A stretch of DNA of 45,322 nt. Source: Anaerolineales bacterium (GTDB taxonomy: Bacteria > Chloroflexota > Anaerolineae > Anaerolineales > E44-bin32). The position numbers were made by a program, and so were the translations under genes. The stretch lies in assembly GCA_016927115.1 (NCBI GenBank), contig JAFGNH010000075.1, positions 1-45,322 on the forward strand. Reading direction: 5' to 3'. How positions within the stretch are numbered: position 1 is the first letter of the stretch; each line of letters begins with the position of its first letter. The notes below the pieces were generated by a model. The model had not been told where the DNA came from and ran no database searches. It was given only the letters and a program-made list of their open reading frames with translations. Below are positions 7,695-16,301 of this stretch, in pieces.

Positions 7695-9392
7695 TCAGTC
7701 CATCCGTGACTGAACAAACTTTACCAGTTCCGCCATTGTCTCACGATCGAAAGCAAGCTTTACCCCTGCTGCAGCATACAGGTCCGGCAGCCCGGCAGTA
7801 CCGCCCAGAGCCAGCGATGACCGGTACTGCTGCAGCGCCTTCACTGGATCCTGAAGGGAATTCCGCCACAGTTGGACTGCGCCCATCTGGGCAAGCCCAT
7901 ATTCTATATAGTAGAACGGTGCAGCGAAGATGTGCAGCTTGCGATGCCATCCGGTTTCGGCAGAATCCTGCAGCCCATCCCAGTTCACGCCTGGGATATA
8001 CTTCTGGACCAGCCCCAGCCACACACCGTCACAGGCTTCAGCATCCATTGCCCGCTCTTCATGTTCATACACCCAGTGCTGGAAGGCGTCCACTACAGCC
8101 ATGTAAGGCCAGAACACAACGATTTTTTCAAGATGCTCACGGAAAGCACGGCGGGCATCTTCCTGGCTGTAATAACCCCCTCGATCCGCGCCGTAATAAT
8201 CCATGGCGATCAATTCCATAGACATGGAAGCCACCTCTGCAAACTCCAGCGGCACGTCCATCTGCTGGTAATATGGCAGCCCGGCAACTTCAAAAACATG
8301 AAAAGCATGTCCGGCTTCATGATGCAGCGTATCGATATTATCGTGCAGCCCGGTTGCATTCATAAACACAAAGGGCAGGCGCCGGTTCATCAGCATCTCG
8401 GTATAGCCGCCTGGTGCTTTGTTCTTCCGGTTGTCCAGATCCAGAAGGTTTTCACGGCGCATACGCTCGAAATATCCTCCAAGGACCGGGTCAATACGGT
8501 TGAACATCCCGGCTGCTTTTTCTTCCATTTCGGATACCGAAGAGAATGGTTTGAGCAGAGGAAGCTGCACTGGATAGAGATCTTCATCAAGATCCCAGGG
8601 TCGCATGCTTTCCACACCCGCTGCGGCAGCGTGCTGTGCATAGATCTGTGACGCAGCCGGAACAACTGCCTCAAGGATCGCCTGCTGGAATGCCTTGCTG
8701 TTTTCAGGGGAATAATCAAAACGATATCTTTCAAGCCAGCGGTAGCTGCGGTAATCGGGAAAACCAGCATTTGCTGCCAGCTTCCTGCGTAAGCCGAGCA
8801 GCTTGCCCCAGAGAGCATTAAAAGACTCCCTGTCCTGCAGCCAGCGGTTTGCCATCGCACGCCACTGTTTTTCACTGGTTTCACGAGGTGCGTGAAGCAT
8901 CTTCGTTCGAAGCTGGATAAGCGTGAGCTCTTCATCCTCCCACGTTACAGCCTGGTCACCGACAAGCTTGTCGTACTGATTGACCAGCTTCCTTTCCTGC
9001 GCGATCAGTGGAATATTTTCCTGGCAGAAGATTCGGTCATCCGCTTCCATTTTTTTGCGGGGAATCTCGAATTCAGGGAAACCCAGGCCGGATTCGAGGA
9101 AACGCTTAATCAGACGCTGCTCTGCTTCCCTGGTACCAGGAAAGATCTCATCCAGAAAACGTTCAAGGTCTGCATCCGCCTCTTTGTCTGCGGTGTTGAC
9201 CGAGGTAGCGATCTGCAGCGATGACTCAAGCTCGACAATCAAGCACATCAACGCCGTCCAGCGGCTGAGCCAGTCTTCGAGAGTGGCTTCAGTCAGCGGT
9301 GCCTGCTCCAGCTCAGAAAAAAATGGTTCATACTGTTCCCAGGACCAGACCCTGACGGTATCCACATCCGATGGAAGCTGTTTAGTAAACAT
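7695..9392 (-). CDS. M3 family zinc oligopeptidase
   Basis: About 565 residues. The zinc-binding HExxH is present in LHHEAGHAFHVFEV at roughly two-thirds of the protein, as in M3 (thimet/oligoendopeptidase F) enzymes. The helical clan architecture fits cytosolic degradation of short peptides. The C-terminus (FYYIEYGLAQMGAVQLW) contains the substrate-binding Tyr-rich segment typical of the family. The start is uncertain: ATG 9392 has AAAAGGA at usable spacing, whereas ATG 9404 sits directly against that site. A second, divergent M3 enzyme lies immediately upstream (9566-11344) in the same orientation, so the two are likely ancient duplicates with different peptide-length preferences. Confidence 0.85.
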   Translation of the reverse strand: MFTKQLPSDVDTVRVWSWEQYEPFFSELEQAPLTEATLEDWLSRWTALMCLIVELESSLQIATSVNTADKEADADLERFLDEIFPGTREAEQRLIKRFLESGLGFPEFEIPRKKMEADDRIFCQENIPLIAQERKLVNQYDKLVGDQAVTWEDEELTLIQLRTKMLHAPRETSEKQWRAMANRWLQDRESFNALWGKLLGLRRKLAANAGFPDYRSYRWLERYRFDYSPENSKAFQQAILEAVVPAASQIYAQHAAAAGVESMRPWDLDEDLYPVQLPLLKPFSSVSEMEEKAAGMFNRIDPVLGGYFERMRRENLLDLDNRKNKAPGGYTEMLMNRRLPFVFMNATGLHDNIDTLHHEAGHAFHVFEVAGLPYYQQMDVPLEFAEVASMSMELIAMDYYGADRGGYYSQEDARRAFREHLEKIVVFWPYMAVVDAFQHWVYEHEERAMDAEACDGVWLGLVQKYIPGVNWDGLQDSAETGWHRKLHIFAAPFYYIEYGLAQMGAVQLWRNSLQDPVKALQQYRSSLALGGTAGLPDLYAAAGVKLAFDRETMAELVKFVQSRMD

Positions 9393-9486
9393 ATACTTTT
9401 CCATCCTTTTTCCGTTTTATTTGCTGCTTATAGGCAGCTTACAGGCAGATCTTCAGTTCCTGTACCTGATTCTAAACGAAAATAGG

Positions 9487-9511
9487 AAAGCTGCCGGAAA
9501 TCGGCAGCTTT
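9487..9511. terminator. 10-bp hairpin between the two M3 peptidase genes
   Basis: AAAGCTGCCG pairs perfectly with CGGCAGCTTT around a GAAAT loop. A run of T follows on the plus strand and a TATTTT stretch follows on the minus strand. Since both flanking genes are reverse, it probably terminates the upstream peptidase transcript. A smaller hairpin (CTGCCG CCAC CGGCAG) lies at 9542-9557 just after that gene's stop codon. Confidence 0.6.
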
Positions 9512-9565
9512 TTCTGTATTCATTTTTGCGGTAATTTTAACCTGCCGCCACCGGCAGTTCTGTAC

Positions 9566-11344
9566 TTACCTGGAAACAGGGATCTGTTTTAGCTCTTCGA
9601 GGGATTCCTTCATCACATCAAATCCACCCTGCCAGAACGCCGGGGATGCCATATCAATCCCGGCATCTGTGAGGATCTGAGCCGGAGAAGCAGAACCGCC
9701 GGCAGCCAGGATCTTGCGGTAGATCGGTTTGAAAGTTTCTCCTTCCCTGCGATACTGCTGATACAGAGAAAGCACCAACAACTGACCAAAAGCGTAGGCA
9801 TACACATAGAACGGTGTATGGAAAATATGCGGAATTACAGCCCATTCAAGTTTGAACTCTTCATTGAGTTCCAGTGAATCACCAAATTGGGTCTGCAGAT
9901 TCTTCTGATAGGCTTCGTTAAGATCGATAATCGAAGCGCCCTTCTTGATCAAAGCATGTGCGTCCCGTTCGAAAATAGCGAAGTACGCCTGGCGCATGAT
10001 GGTAGCGTAATTGTCGTCCATCTGGCGGAAGAGCAGATCCCGCCGCACTTCCGGATCAGAATCCTGCGACAGAAGATAGTCGACAACCAGCATCTCTCCA
10101 AAGGTTGAGGCCGTTTCAGCCAGCGGCAGTGATGGATCCTGGGTCAGAGCGGTGTGGTCTGCTGCAAGCATGGAATGAACAGCATGGCCGAGCTCATGTG
10201 CAAGTGTAGCGACGTCGTCCGCCCGCCCCTGGTATGAGGTCAGCACCCAGGGCAGCAGATCGGGCTCAATCGTGGCACAGAACGCACCGCTGCGTTTACC
10301 TTTCCGTACCTCGGAATCAATATGCCTGGAAGCAAATATCTTTTCAGCCAGTTCGGCATATTCAGAGTCAAACCTGCTGTAGCTGGTTTTTACCAGATCG
10401 ATCGCTTCCTGATAGCTGTAGCGTTTATCAGATTGAACCACCGGGGCATACACATCATAGCGTCGGAGTTTATCCACCCCCAGCCATTGAGCCTTGAGGC
10501 GGAAATAATCCTGGAATATTACGGCATTTTTCTCCGAAACTTCAAGAAGGGTATTGACCACTTCATCAGGAACATCGTTCCCCAGGTTTCGGACGGAGAT
10601 CGGACAGGAAAAACCTCGTAAATCGACATTTTCACTGTGCCAGTCGCTGACCAGCGCCATGTAGATCTGGCCGAGAATGGGCAGATCGTTCTCATATACC
10701 CTGAACAGCTCTTTGTAGGACGCTGCGCGCAGGTCCGGATCTGAACTGCGGGCATATACTGCCAACTCTCCGCGTGTCAGCTCCTGTTCCTCACCATCCA
10801 CAACCATCTTATAGACATAACGATTGGTAATCGAATCATACAGGCGTGTGAGCGCGTGGGCACCATTGACATCTTTAAGGTTAATAACTTTTTCCTCAGC
10901 TTCACTGAGGGTATAGGGTTTCTGAACCCGCAGATACTCGAGGAAGTAGCGATAATCACCTGACGCATCCATCAGACGATTGGCATTCTGCTCATCCAGA
11001 TCCTTCCACCAGAGCTTAAAGAACAGTGAACGATTGTCGGATTCGGCGATTTTTTGCTGGAACCCGGCCAGATACATCTGTGCTTCCTGATCCTGGGTGT
11101 CCTCTGCAAAGCGCAAATGGCTGTAGCCCACCAATCGGGAGAGCAGCCTGATCAGGCTGTCATACTGGTCCAGAACCTTTACAAAGTCTTCAGCATCCAT
11201 ATCCGCAGAAAGTGTGGATTTTATACTCTCGAATACTGAAAGACGTTTTTCAATCTCGTTCAGAGTCTCCGTTACTTTTTCCGTCTCAAAACCGGAGAAT
11301 AGATCATCCAACTGCCATCGATCCTGCTTATATGTCTCAGTCAT
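9566..11344 (-). CDS. pepF: Oligoendopeptidase F (M3B)
   Basis: 592 residues, close to the normal PepF length of about 600. The zinc site is ATLAHELGHAVHSML near residue 385, and the C-terminal FHTPFYVYAYAFGQLLVLSLY is the conserved Tyr-rich motif of PepF. The enzyme hydrolyses peptides of about 7-17 residues in the cytosol. The frame is open for 82 more codons upstream, but those overlap the end of ychF. ATG 11344 is preceded by GAAGGAG at 6-nt spacing and aligns with the PepF N-terminus. It lies 16 nt after ychF and is probably co-transcribed with it. Confidence 0.92.
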   Translation of the reverse strand: MTETYKQDRWQLDDLFSGFETEKVTETLNEIEKRLSVFESIKSTLSADMDAEDFVKVLDQYDSLIRLLSRLVGYSHLRFAEDTQDQEAQMYLAGFQQKIAESDNRSLFFKLWWKDLDEQNANRLMDASGDYRYFLEYLRVQKPYTLSEAEEKVINLKDVNGAHALTRLYDSITNRYVYKMVVDGEEQELTRGELAVYARSSDPDLRAASYKELFRVYENDLPILGQIYMALVSDWHSENVDLRGFSCPISVRNLGNDVPDEVVNTLLEVSEKNAVIFQDYFRLKAQWLGVDKLRRYDVYAPVVQSDKRYSYQEAIDLVKTSYSRFDSEYAELAEKIFASRHIDSEVRKGKRSGAFCATIEPDLLPWVLTSYQGRADDVATLAHELGHAVHSMLAADHTALTQDPSLPLAETASTFGEMLVVDYLLSQDSDPEVRRDLLFRQMDDNYATIMRQAYFAIFERDAHALIKKGASIIDLNEAYQKNLQTQFGDSLELNEEFKLEWAVIPHIFHTPFYVYAYAFGQLLVLSLYQQYRREGETFKPIYRKILAAGGSASPAQILTDAGIDMASPAFWQGGFDVMKESLEELKQIPVSR

Positions 11345-11360
11345 TCGCTGCTCCTTCAGA

Positions 11361-12446
11361 TTAAATATTAAACCGGATATGGACAACTTCGCCATCCTGA
11401 ACAGTGTAGGTCTTTCCCTCGGTTCGCAGGCGGCCCTGTTTACGAGCCTCTGCCAGACCGTCAAGATCCAGTAATTCCTGGTAGTCGATAACCTCAGCCC
11501 GGATAAAGCCGCGCGCCAGGTCAGAGTGAATAGTGCCGGCTGCGTCCAGTGCAGTGGCTGTTCGTGTGATCGTCCAGGCTCGAACCTCATCCTCGCCGAC
11601 TGTGAAAAACGACTGCAGCTGCAGCAGATCGTAGGAAGCCTGGATCACACGTTCGCGTCCGGGCTGCTCGATTCCGTATTCAGCCAGGAACTCAGCTGCT
11701 TCCTCACCGGAGAGCTGGGCAATTTCCATTTCGAGTGCGCCTTGCAGCGTGAGTGCCTGAACACCTTGCTGCATACTTCCAGCGAGCTCTTCAGCAGAGC
11801 GCGTATCGTTTTCATCCATATTGAGCAGGATCAGCTGTGGTTTTTTTGTCAAAAGGCCGAATCCGGAAAGGACAAGATTTTCTTCTTCTGTACATTCCAT
11901 GCCGCGCAGCGGTCGCTCATCACCAAGCCGTTCCTGCAGCCGTTCAAATAGCTGGATTTCGCGTTCGACCACACCCTTGTCGCGGCCTCCGCCTTTCTGA
12001 CGTTCCTCTGCCAGTTTGGCCAGCCGTCGTTCAACAACGAGCATGTCATTCAGGATGAATTCTGTCTCCAGCGTTTCGATATCCCTCCGGGGGTCTATCG
12101 AACCTGCTGAATGAGGAATGGCAGGGTTATCAAACACCCGCACAACATGAACAAGACCATCCATCTGGGACAGCTGGTTGAGTAGTGGTCCGGGAATACC
12201 TTCCGAACCGGTTTTTGTTTCCAGGCCGCCGATGTCGGCGTAGGTAACTTTGGCGTGTGTTGTCTTCTTGGGTTTGTAGAACGCTGAGAGTTTTTCAACC
12301 CGCAGATCGGGCACATCCACAACTGCTGTGTGAACTTCCAGCCTGCCGCCTGAAGACATGGTCCCTGTCGTGAGGTTCTCCCCGGTCAGTGCGTTAAACA
12401 CTGTGGTCTTGCCGCTTGCAGGTAAACCGAATATTCCTAATTTCAT
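11361..12446 (-). CDS. ychF: YchF/OLA1-type ribosome-associated ATPase
   Basis: 361 residues, the usual YchF length. The P-loop is at the very N-terminus (GIFGLPASGKTTVFNALTG). G3 reads DIGGLE. The G4 position reads NMDE instead of NKxD, the change that gives YchF its ATP preference. The C-terminal TGS-like domain ends with GKTYTVQDGEVVHIRFN. YchF binds ribosomes and affects translation and stress responses. Start ATG 12446 is set by the family N-terminus. The upstream open frame runs antisense through the tRNA-Leu gene and is not coding. The ribosome-binding site is weak. Confidence 0.93.
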   Translation of the reverse strand: MKLGIFGLPASGKTTVFNALTGENLTTGTMSSGGRLEVHTAVVDVPDLRVEKLSAFYKPKKTTHAKVTYADIGGLETKTGSEGIPGPLLNQLSQMDGLVHVVRVFDNPAIPHSAGSIDPRRDIETLETEFILNDMLVVERRLAKLAEERQKGGGRDKGVVEREIQLFERLQERLGDERPLRGMECTEEENLVLSGFGLLTKKPQLILLNMDENDTRSAEELAGSMQQGVQALTLQGALEMEIAQLSGEEAAEFLAEYGIEQPGRERVIQASYDLLQLQSFFTVGEDEVRAWTITRTATALDAAGTIHSDLARGFIRAEVIDYQELLDLDGLAEARKQGRLRTEGKTYTVQDGEVVHIRFNI

Positions 12447-12515
12447 TGGGATCTTAACCGTACACCCTGCTGGTTGTGATAACCCGGGGTGTATGCCCTT
12501 CTTCGAAAATTCATC

Positions 12516-12545
12516 TTGACCGTACCGCCAGCCATAGGCTATACT
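12516..12545 (+). promoter_or_regulatory. Promoter of tRNA-Leu
   Basis: A -35 box TTGACC (12516-12521) and a -10 box TATACT (12540-12545) are separated by 18 nt. Transcription would start about 7-8 nt downstream, right at the mature tRNA 5' end (12554). This is a textbook sigma-70 type promoter for a stable RNA. Confidence 0.75.
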
Positions 12546-12553
12546 ACCGTTGC

Positions 12554-12638
12554 GCCGAAGTGGCGGAACTGGCAGACGCGCACGACTCAAACTCGTGTTC
12601 CCTTGGGAGTGTGGGTTCGATTCCCACCTTCGGCACCA
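12554..12638 (+). tRNA. tRNA-Leu (anticodon CAA)
   Basis: An 85-nt type II tRNA. The acceptor stem GCCGAAG pairs with CTTCGGC, discriminator A is followed by an encoded CCA. The anticodon stem CACGA/TCGTG encloses the loop CTCAAAC, giving anticodon CAA, which reads UUG. There is a long variable arm (TTCCC-TT-GGGAG) and a T arm GTGGGTTCGATTCCCAC. It is transcribed alone, with a promoter at 12516-12545 and a terminator at 12657-12683. Confidence 0.95.
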
Positions 12639-12656
12639 GAAGATTATAGCACACGG

Positions 12657-12683
12657 CCCCTGTCGTCGGCAGGGGTTCTTTTC
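12657..12683 (+). terminator. Rho-independent terminator of tRNA-Leu
   Basis: A GC-rich stem CCCCTG / CAGGGG with a 7-nt loop is followed by TTCTTTTC. It begins about 18 nt after the CCA end of the tRNA. Confidence 0.75.
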
Positions 12684-12830
12684 GTCTCCCACCCAACAGA
12701 CAAACTGATCCCCCACAGAGTATACAATGCACAATGGATCTGGTTTCCCTTCCTATACTCCCGGTTTGAATACTTCAGCATGGCAGCTTGTCCCCCCTAT
12801 CCGTCTGTGGCACAATCTGAACACAGAATA

Positions 12831-13205
12831 ATGGAAAATAAACAGACTTTTCCCCTGCTCCTGATCAGCATCCTGATTGGCGTTGCGATCGGCTTATTGT
12901 ATGGCTGGGTGATCAACCCGATACAGTCAGCCAGCTGCACACCGGACACCTTTCGCAGCAACTATCAGACTGACTATATACTTATGACCGCTGAAAGTTT
13001 CGCCGGCGATCAGGATCTCACACTTGCACGCGATCGGCTGGCCCTGCTCTCTCCTCGGGATCCGGCAAACAGCGTACAGAGCGCCTTGAATTATGCACAC
13101 GATAACCGGTTCCCCGAAGAAGATCTTGAGCTGCTTGAAAGGCTGCTTAACGCCCTCACCAGCCAGAACACCAAACCGACACAGCTTGCCGGAGAGCAGC
13201 CATGA
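12831..13205 (+). CDS. Membrane-anchored protein of unknown function (INPxQ paralog 1)
   Basis: 124 residues. The N-terminus has one membrane segment (FPLLLISILIGVAIGLLYGW) followed at once by VINPIQ, then a helical region with the segment DLTLARDRLALLSPRDP and a C-terminal helix ELLERLLNAL. The following gene has the same architecture (MINPVQ; DLSRASLRLALLDLKD), so the two are paralogs. Its stop overlaps the next start by 4 nt (ATGA), so translation is coupled. The start is uncertain: 12831 gives the membrane segment at the N-terminus, while an in-frame ATG at 12780 is possible. I do not recognise a known family. The helical ~60-residue domain probably lies on the outer face of the membrane. 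Confidence 0.65.
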   Translation: MENKQTFPLLLISILIGVAIGLLYGWVINPIQSASCTPDTFRSNYQTDYILMTAESFAGDQDLTLARDRLALLSPRDPANSVQSALNYAHDNRFPEEDLELLERLLNALTSQNTKPTQLAGEQP

Positions 13206-13954
13206 AAAACCAGCGTCTGGCTCTGGCCGCCGGACTCATTTTCGGCCTGCTTGCAGGCCTGGCATATGCCTGGATGATCAACCCGGTGCAGTACTCCCGC
13301 ACCGTACCCGGCTGCCTTCCTGAAGAGTACCAGCAGCAGTACGTCTCACTTATCGCTTCCGCGTATGCAGCCACTGGAGATCTGTCCCGCGCCAGTCTGC
13401 GCCTTGCACTGCTCGACCTTAAAGATACCAGCACTGCACTGGATCAATTCAGCCTGCAGGCAAAATACGATAAAACCTCTTTTGAACAGCAGGCACTGCA
13501 GCAACTGGCTTCAGCCCTGCAGCCAGCCTTACTCACACCTGAAGCTCAACCCACCGAGCTTCCATCTGGGGCTGGTTATCAACCGATACCCGCAACAACA
13601 GCACCTGAAGTAATGGGTAATTCACTCAACCTTGTGGAAATGCAGCGAGTTTGCGACCCGGAACTGCGCTCGCCCATGATCCTGTTCCACATCCAGGACC
13701 AATCCGGCGCCCCCCTGCCCGGTATCCTTATACAGGTTCTCTGGGAAAATGGCTACAACCGTTTCTATACCGGGCTCAAACCCGCGCCCGGTTCTGGTTA
13801 TGCAGACTTTTCGATGGATGATGGGTATACCTATTCTGTTCGGGTAGCTGGAATGCCTGGGCAGATTACCGATCTACAGGTGGAAGACTGCTTTACAGAA
13901 AAGGGACAGCGCTATGGAAGCTCCTGGATGCTTCTCCTCCGGCAATCCCCCTGA
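13202..13954 (+). CDS. Membrane-anchored protein of unknown function (INPxQ paralog 2)
   Basis: 250 residues. An N-terminal membrane segment (LALAAGLIFGLLAGLAYAW) ends in MINPVQ, followed by the helical domain shared with the preceding gene (DLSRASLRLALLDLKD). A Pro/Thr-rich linker lies around residues 115-140. A C-terminal domain (~145-250) looks beta-rich: ILFHIQDQSGAPLPGILIQV and YADFSMDDGYTYSVRVAG. That part resembles carboxypeptidase-regulatory or Ig-like modules, and its two Cys residues (RVCDPE, VEDCFTE) could form a disulphide. It is probably exported and anchored. No enzymatic motif is visible and its function is unknown. Confidence 0.7.
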   Translation: MKNQRLALAAGLIFGLLAGLAYAWMINPVQYSRTVPGCLPEEYQQQYVSLIASAYAATGDLSRASLRLALLDLKDTSTALDQFSLQAKYDKTSFEQQALQQLASALQPALLTPEAQPTELPSGAGYQPIPATTAPEVMGNSLNLVEMQRVCDPELRSPMILFHIQDQSGAPLPGILIQVLWENGYNRFYTGLKPAPGSGYADFSMDDGYTYSVRVAGMPGQITDLQVEDCFTEKGQRYGSSWMLLLRQSP

Positions 13955-13984
13955 GCCGGCCATCCTTTTTTTGGGAGTTCAGTT

Positions 13985-14446
13985 CTAATTATTCTCGTCC
14001 TTTGATCCATCTTTTTCTGGAGACTCATCCACACCCTCTTCGTCTGCCGCTGCTGGAGCCTCCGGAAACCCGAGATCCATCTCCTCCTCCATACGAATCT
14101 GGCCGCGCAGAAAAGCGCCTTCCTGGGTGGAGAACGTAGTTGTCGTCACATCACCCCAGACCCTGCCGGTAGCTGCAATTTCAACGCGATTTGCCTCAAT
14201 ATTGCCGCGAACAGAACCAGCGACAATAACAGCCAGTGCGCGGATTTGTTCACACACAACACGTCCCTCTTCCGCAATCACCACGAGGCCTTTCACTTCA
14301 AGGTCGCCATCGAATGCACCTTCGATCCGAACGCCACCGACCCCATTCAAAGTCCCTTGAAAAGTCAGGCCGGTACCAAGAACTGAATCTACGCGCTCTA
14401 CGGCCTCATCTTCAAGAATAGGTTTTGGTTCAGTCCTGCGAAACAT
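13985..14446 (-). CDS. Bactofilin-type polymer-forming cytoskeletal protein
   Basis: 153 residues. The central ~100 residues are a right-handed beta-helix of the bactofilin (DUF583) type, with repeated short turns such as GTLNGVGGVRIEGAFDGDL, GLVVIAEEGRV, SVRGNIEANRVEIAATGRV and WGDVTTTTF. The ends are disordered and charged, with an acidic C-terminus. Bactofilins polymerise without nucleotides and scaffold cell shape or envelope enzymes at the membrane. Start ATG 14446 is preceded by AGGAGG at 6 nt. It follows the P1 peptidase gene by 71 nt in the same orientation. Confidence 0.88.
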   Translation of the reverse strand: MFRRTEPKPILEDEAVERVDSVLGTGLTFQGTLNGVGGVRIEGAFDGDLEVKGLVVIAEEGRVVCEQIRALAVIVAGSVRGNIEANRVEIAATGRVWGDVTTTTFSTQEGAFLRGQIRMEEEMDLGFPEAPAAADEEGVDESPEKDGSKDENN

Positions 14447-14517
14447 GGCAGCCTCCTGGTTTTCCTTCTCTGGCCCGGCTATTTTTGTAAGAACTTACTC
14501 TGTATCTGTTACCGTCG

Positions 14518-15516
14518 TCAGGGCTGATAATCCGCTGCTGCAGGAAGGTTTCCCAGGGAAACTGCCTGCTGTACAGCTCTGATAATCGATTCAGCCACAA
14601 CCTCTGCTGCATAAGCCCCAATAATATTAACATCCGCTTTTTTCGAGCCAGTCGAACAGGCAAAAATTGTATCACCATCAAGCATGGTATGGGCCGGGCG
14701 AATAACGCGTGCAAGGCCATCCTGGCTCATCTGAGCGACTTTATTCGCCTCTTCCTTTGTCAGTGCAGCATTGGTCGCTACAACTCCGATGACGGTGTTT
14801 GCCTTCATGGCTAATTTCAACGTTGTTTTTCCAGCCGTTGATTTCATCGTCGCCAATGTATCTGCAAAGGCACCATCCCCGCCGAATTTTAACGGCCCTA
14901 TCCTTGCCGGTCGAGCGCCTGCCAGGATCCTCCCTGTTTGTGGGTCAAATACATCGCCGAACGCATTCACAGCAATGACCGCACCAACAACCACACCGCC
15001 TCCAAGGTCAACGGCAGCACTGCCGATACCGGCTTTCATAGCGCCAGCCATGCCAAAAATCTTGCCCACACTGGCCCCCATGCCCGCACCCACATTTCCT
15101 TCCGCAGCCCGATCGTTGGAAGCACAAAGGCAGGCCGTGTAACCCATCTCCGCATCCGGCCGCACATCCGCCTTGCCCAACGCAAGATCAAACAGCACCG
15201 CCGCCGGAACGATCGGCACCTTTGCTACCTGCACATGAAAACCGATTTTCTGCTCTTCAAGATAACGCATCACACCACTGGCTGCGTCCAGTCCATACGC
15301 AGACCCACCGGAAAGCACCAGGGCATGCACTTTTTCCACCATGTGCATCGGTCGCAGCAGATCTGTCTCACGGGTCCCTGGTGCGCCGCCGCGTTGATCC
15401 ACGCCAGCGACAGCTCCATTTTCACATAATACAACCGTGCATCCTGTCAGCGCCTCTTCATCTTGCGCATGCCCCAACTTTATCCCGGGGACAGAAGTTA
15501 TTGTAAGATCCGGCAC
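14518..15516 (-). CDS. P1 family aminopeptidase/D-esterase (DmpA-like)
   Basis: About 332 residues of the DmpA/L-aminopeptidase D-Ala-esterase family. These are Ntn-fold enzymes that mature by self-cleavage ahead of a Ser or Thr nucleophile. Visible hallmarks are VPGIKLGHAQD, GCTVVLCENGAVAGVDQRGGAPGTRE, LSGGSAYGLDAASGV and the likely cleavage/nucleophile region GVVATNAALTKEEANKV, where Thr in ATNA is the candidate nucleophile. A GTG start at 15516 has GGAGGAAGG upstream and begins where the family begins. An ATG at 15588 would add 24 unconserved residues with a poor ribosome-binding site. It lies downstream of the adenosine-specific kinase gene and upstream of the bactofilin gene. The substrate is unknown. 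Confidence 0.85.
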   Translation of the reverse strand: MPDLTITSVPGIKLGHAQDEEALTGCTVVLCENGAVAGVDQRGGAPGTRETDLLRPMHMVEKVHALVLSGGSAYGLDAASGVMRYLEEQKIGFHVQVAKVPIVPAAVLFDLALGKADVRPDAEMGYTACLCASNDRAAEGNVGAGMGASVGKIFGMAGAMKAGIGSAAVDLGGGVVVGAVIAVNAFGDVFDPQTGRILAGARPARIGPLKFGGDGAFADTLATMKSTAGKTTLKLAMKANTVIGVVATNAALTKEEANKVAQMSQDGLARVIRPAHTMLDGDTIFACSTGSKKADVNIIGAYAAEVVAESIIRAVQQAVSLGNLPAAADYQP

Positions 15517-15597
15517 AACAATTTCCTTCCTCCAGCGATCCTGTTCGCAGGCCGCTGTCCCTGATCCATCGGACAGCGCGTAGTCCATTGATCCAGT

Positions 15598-16098
15598 TTA
15601 CGAACCCAGCTTATAACCGAAACGACGCATCATTTCCAGCCGCTCCGTTTTATCAGCGTCACTCTCAATACCCTTACTGGCGACCCCATCCACAACACCC
15701 AGGATCCCGCGGCCGAGTTCGGTCTCAGCCAGGACAACATCCACAGGATTGGCCGTGGCACAGTAAATCCGGGCTACTTCAGGGACCATTTTTACCGCGT
15801 TGAGAACATTGATGGGAAATACATTACCCAGGAAGATGATGAAGGTATGCCCGGCTGCAAGCGCCATTGCATTGCGCGCCGCCAGCTCCACAAGTTCTTC
15901 CTTTGTGCCGCTCGTGCGCACCAATGCCGGACCGGATGCTTCACAGAATGCCAGGCCGAATTCTATCCCCGGAACAGCACCGACCAGGGCTTCGTGCAAA
16001 TCTTCCACGGTTTTGATAAAGTGGCTGTGACCGAGGATGAGATTAAGCTCGTTTGGGTTTTCAATACGGATAGTAAACAACTGTTTTTGCAGATCCAT
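15598..16098 (-). CDS. Adenosine-specific kinase (DUF355)
   Basis: 166 residues matching the DUF355 family throughout: NPNELNLILGHSHFIKTVEDL, EFGLAFCEASGPALVRTSG, NVFPINVLNAVKMVPEVARI, CATANPVDVVLAETELGRGI and LGVVDG. A member from Pyrobaculum binds adenosine and has adenosine kinase activity, which is the source of the family name. The role in bacteria is not settled. ATG 16098 follows GGAGGAGG; an upstream in-frame start at 16113 would place that ribosome-binding site inside the gene. The P1 peptidase gene follows in the same direction. Confidence 0.85.
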   Translation of the reverse strand: MDLQKQLFTIRIENPNELNLILGHSHFIKTVEDLHEALVGAVPGIEFGLAFCEASGPALVRTSGTKEELVELAARNAMALAAGHTFIIFLGNVFPINVLNAVKMVPEVARIYCATANPVDVVLAETELGRGILGVVDGVASKGIESDADKTERLEMMRRFGYKLGS

Positions 16099-16182
16099 CG
16101 TTCCTCCTCCCATTCCTTTTCTGCAACCAGCCTTGAAGAGAGCTGCTTCCCTTTTCCAGGCGGGTTATCGCTGGCACAATCT

Positions 16183-16210
16183 ATTGTAATAAAAGAGGGG
16201 AATTAACCAA
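16183..16210 (-). promoter_or_regulatory. Candidate promoter for the adenosine-specific kinase gene
   Basis: On the minus strand, TTGGTT (16210-16205) and TACAAT (16188-16183) are separated by 16 nt. They lie about 90 nt upstream of the start codon in the gap after the DUF3048 gene. The match is modest. Confidence 0.35.
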
Positions 16211-16301
16211 GGGTACGGGACGGGATTTCCAGGCTGGAATCAGCCTGCTGGATCAAATGAAGAAGCTACAGATCCAATAATCATCGAGCATGTCCCGGAT
16301 A

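Noticed and set aside
7394..7717. Reverse 107-residue ORF with CFPD/IPY pseudo-repeats
   Set aside because: The peptide repeat is the by-product of the 21-bp DNA repeat. There is no ribosome-binding site and it overlaps the end of the M3 gene.
12447..12734. Upstream extension of ychF
   Set aside because: It runs antisense through the tRNA-Leu gene and its terminator; the YchF family begins at 12446.
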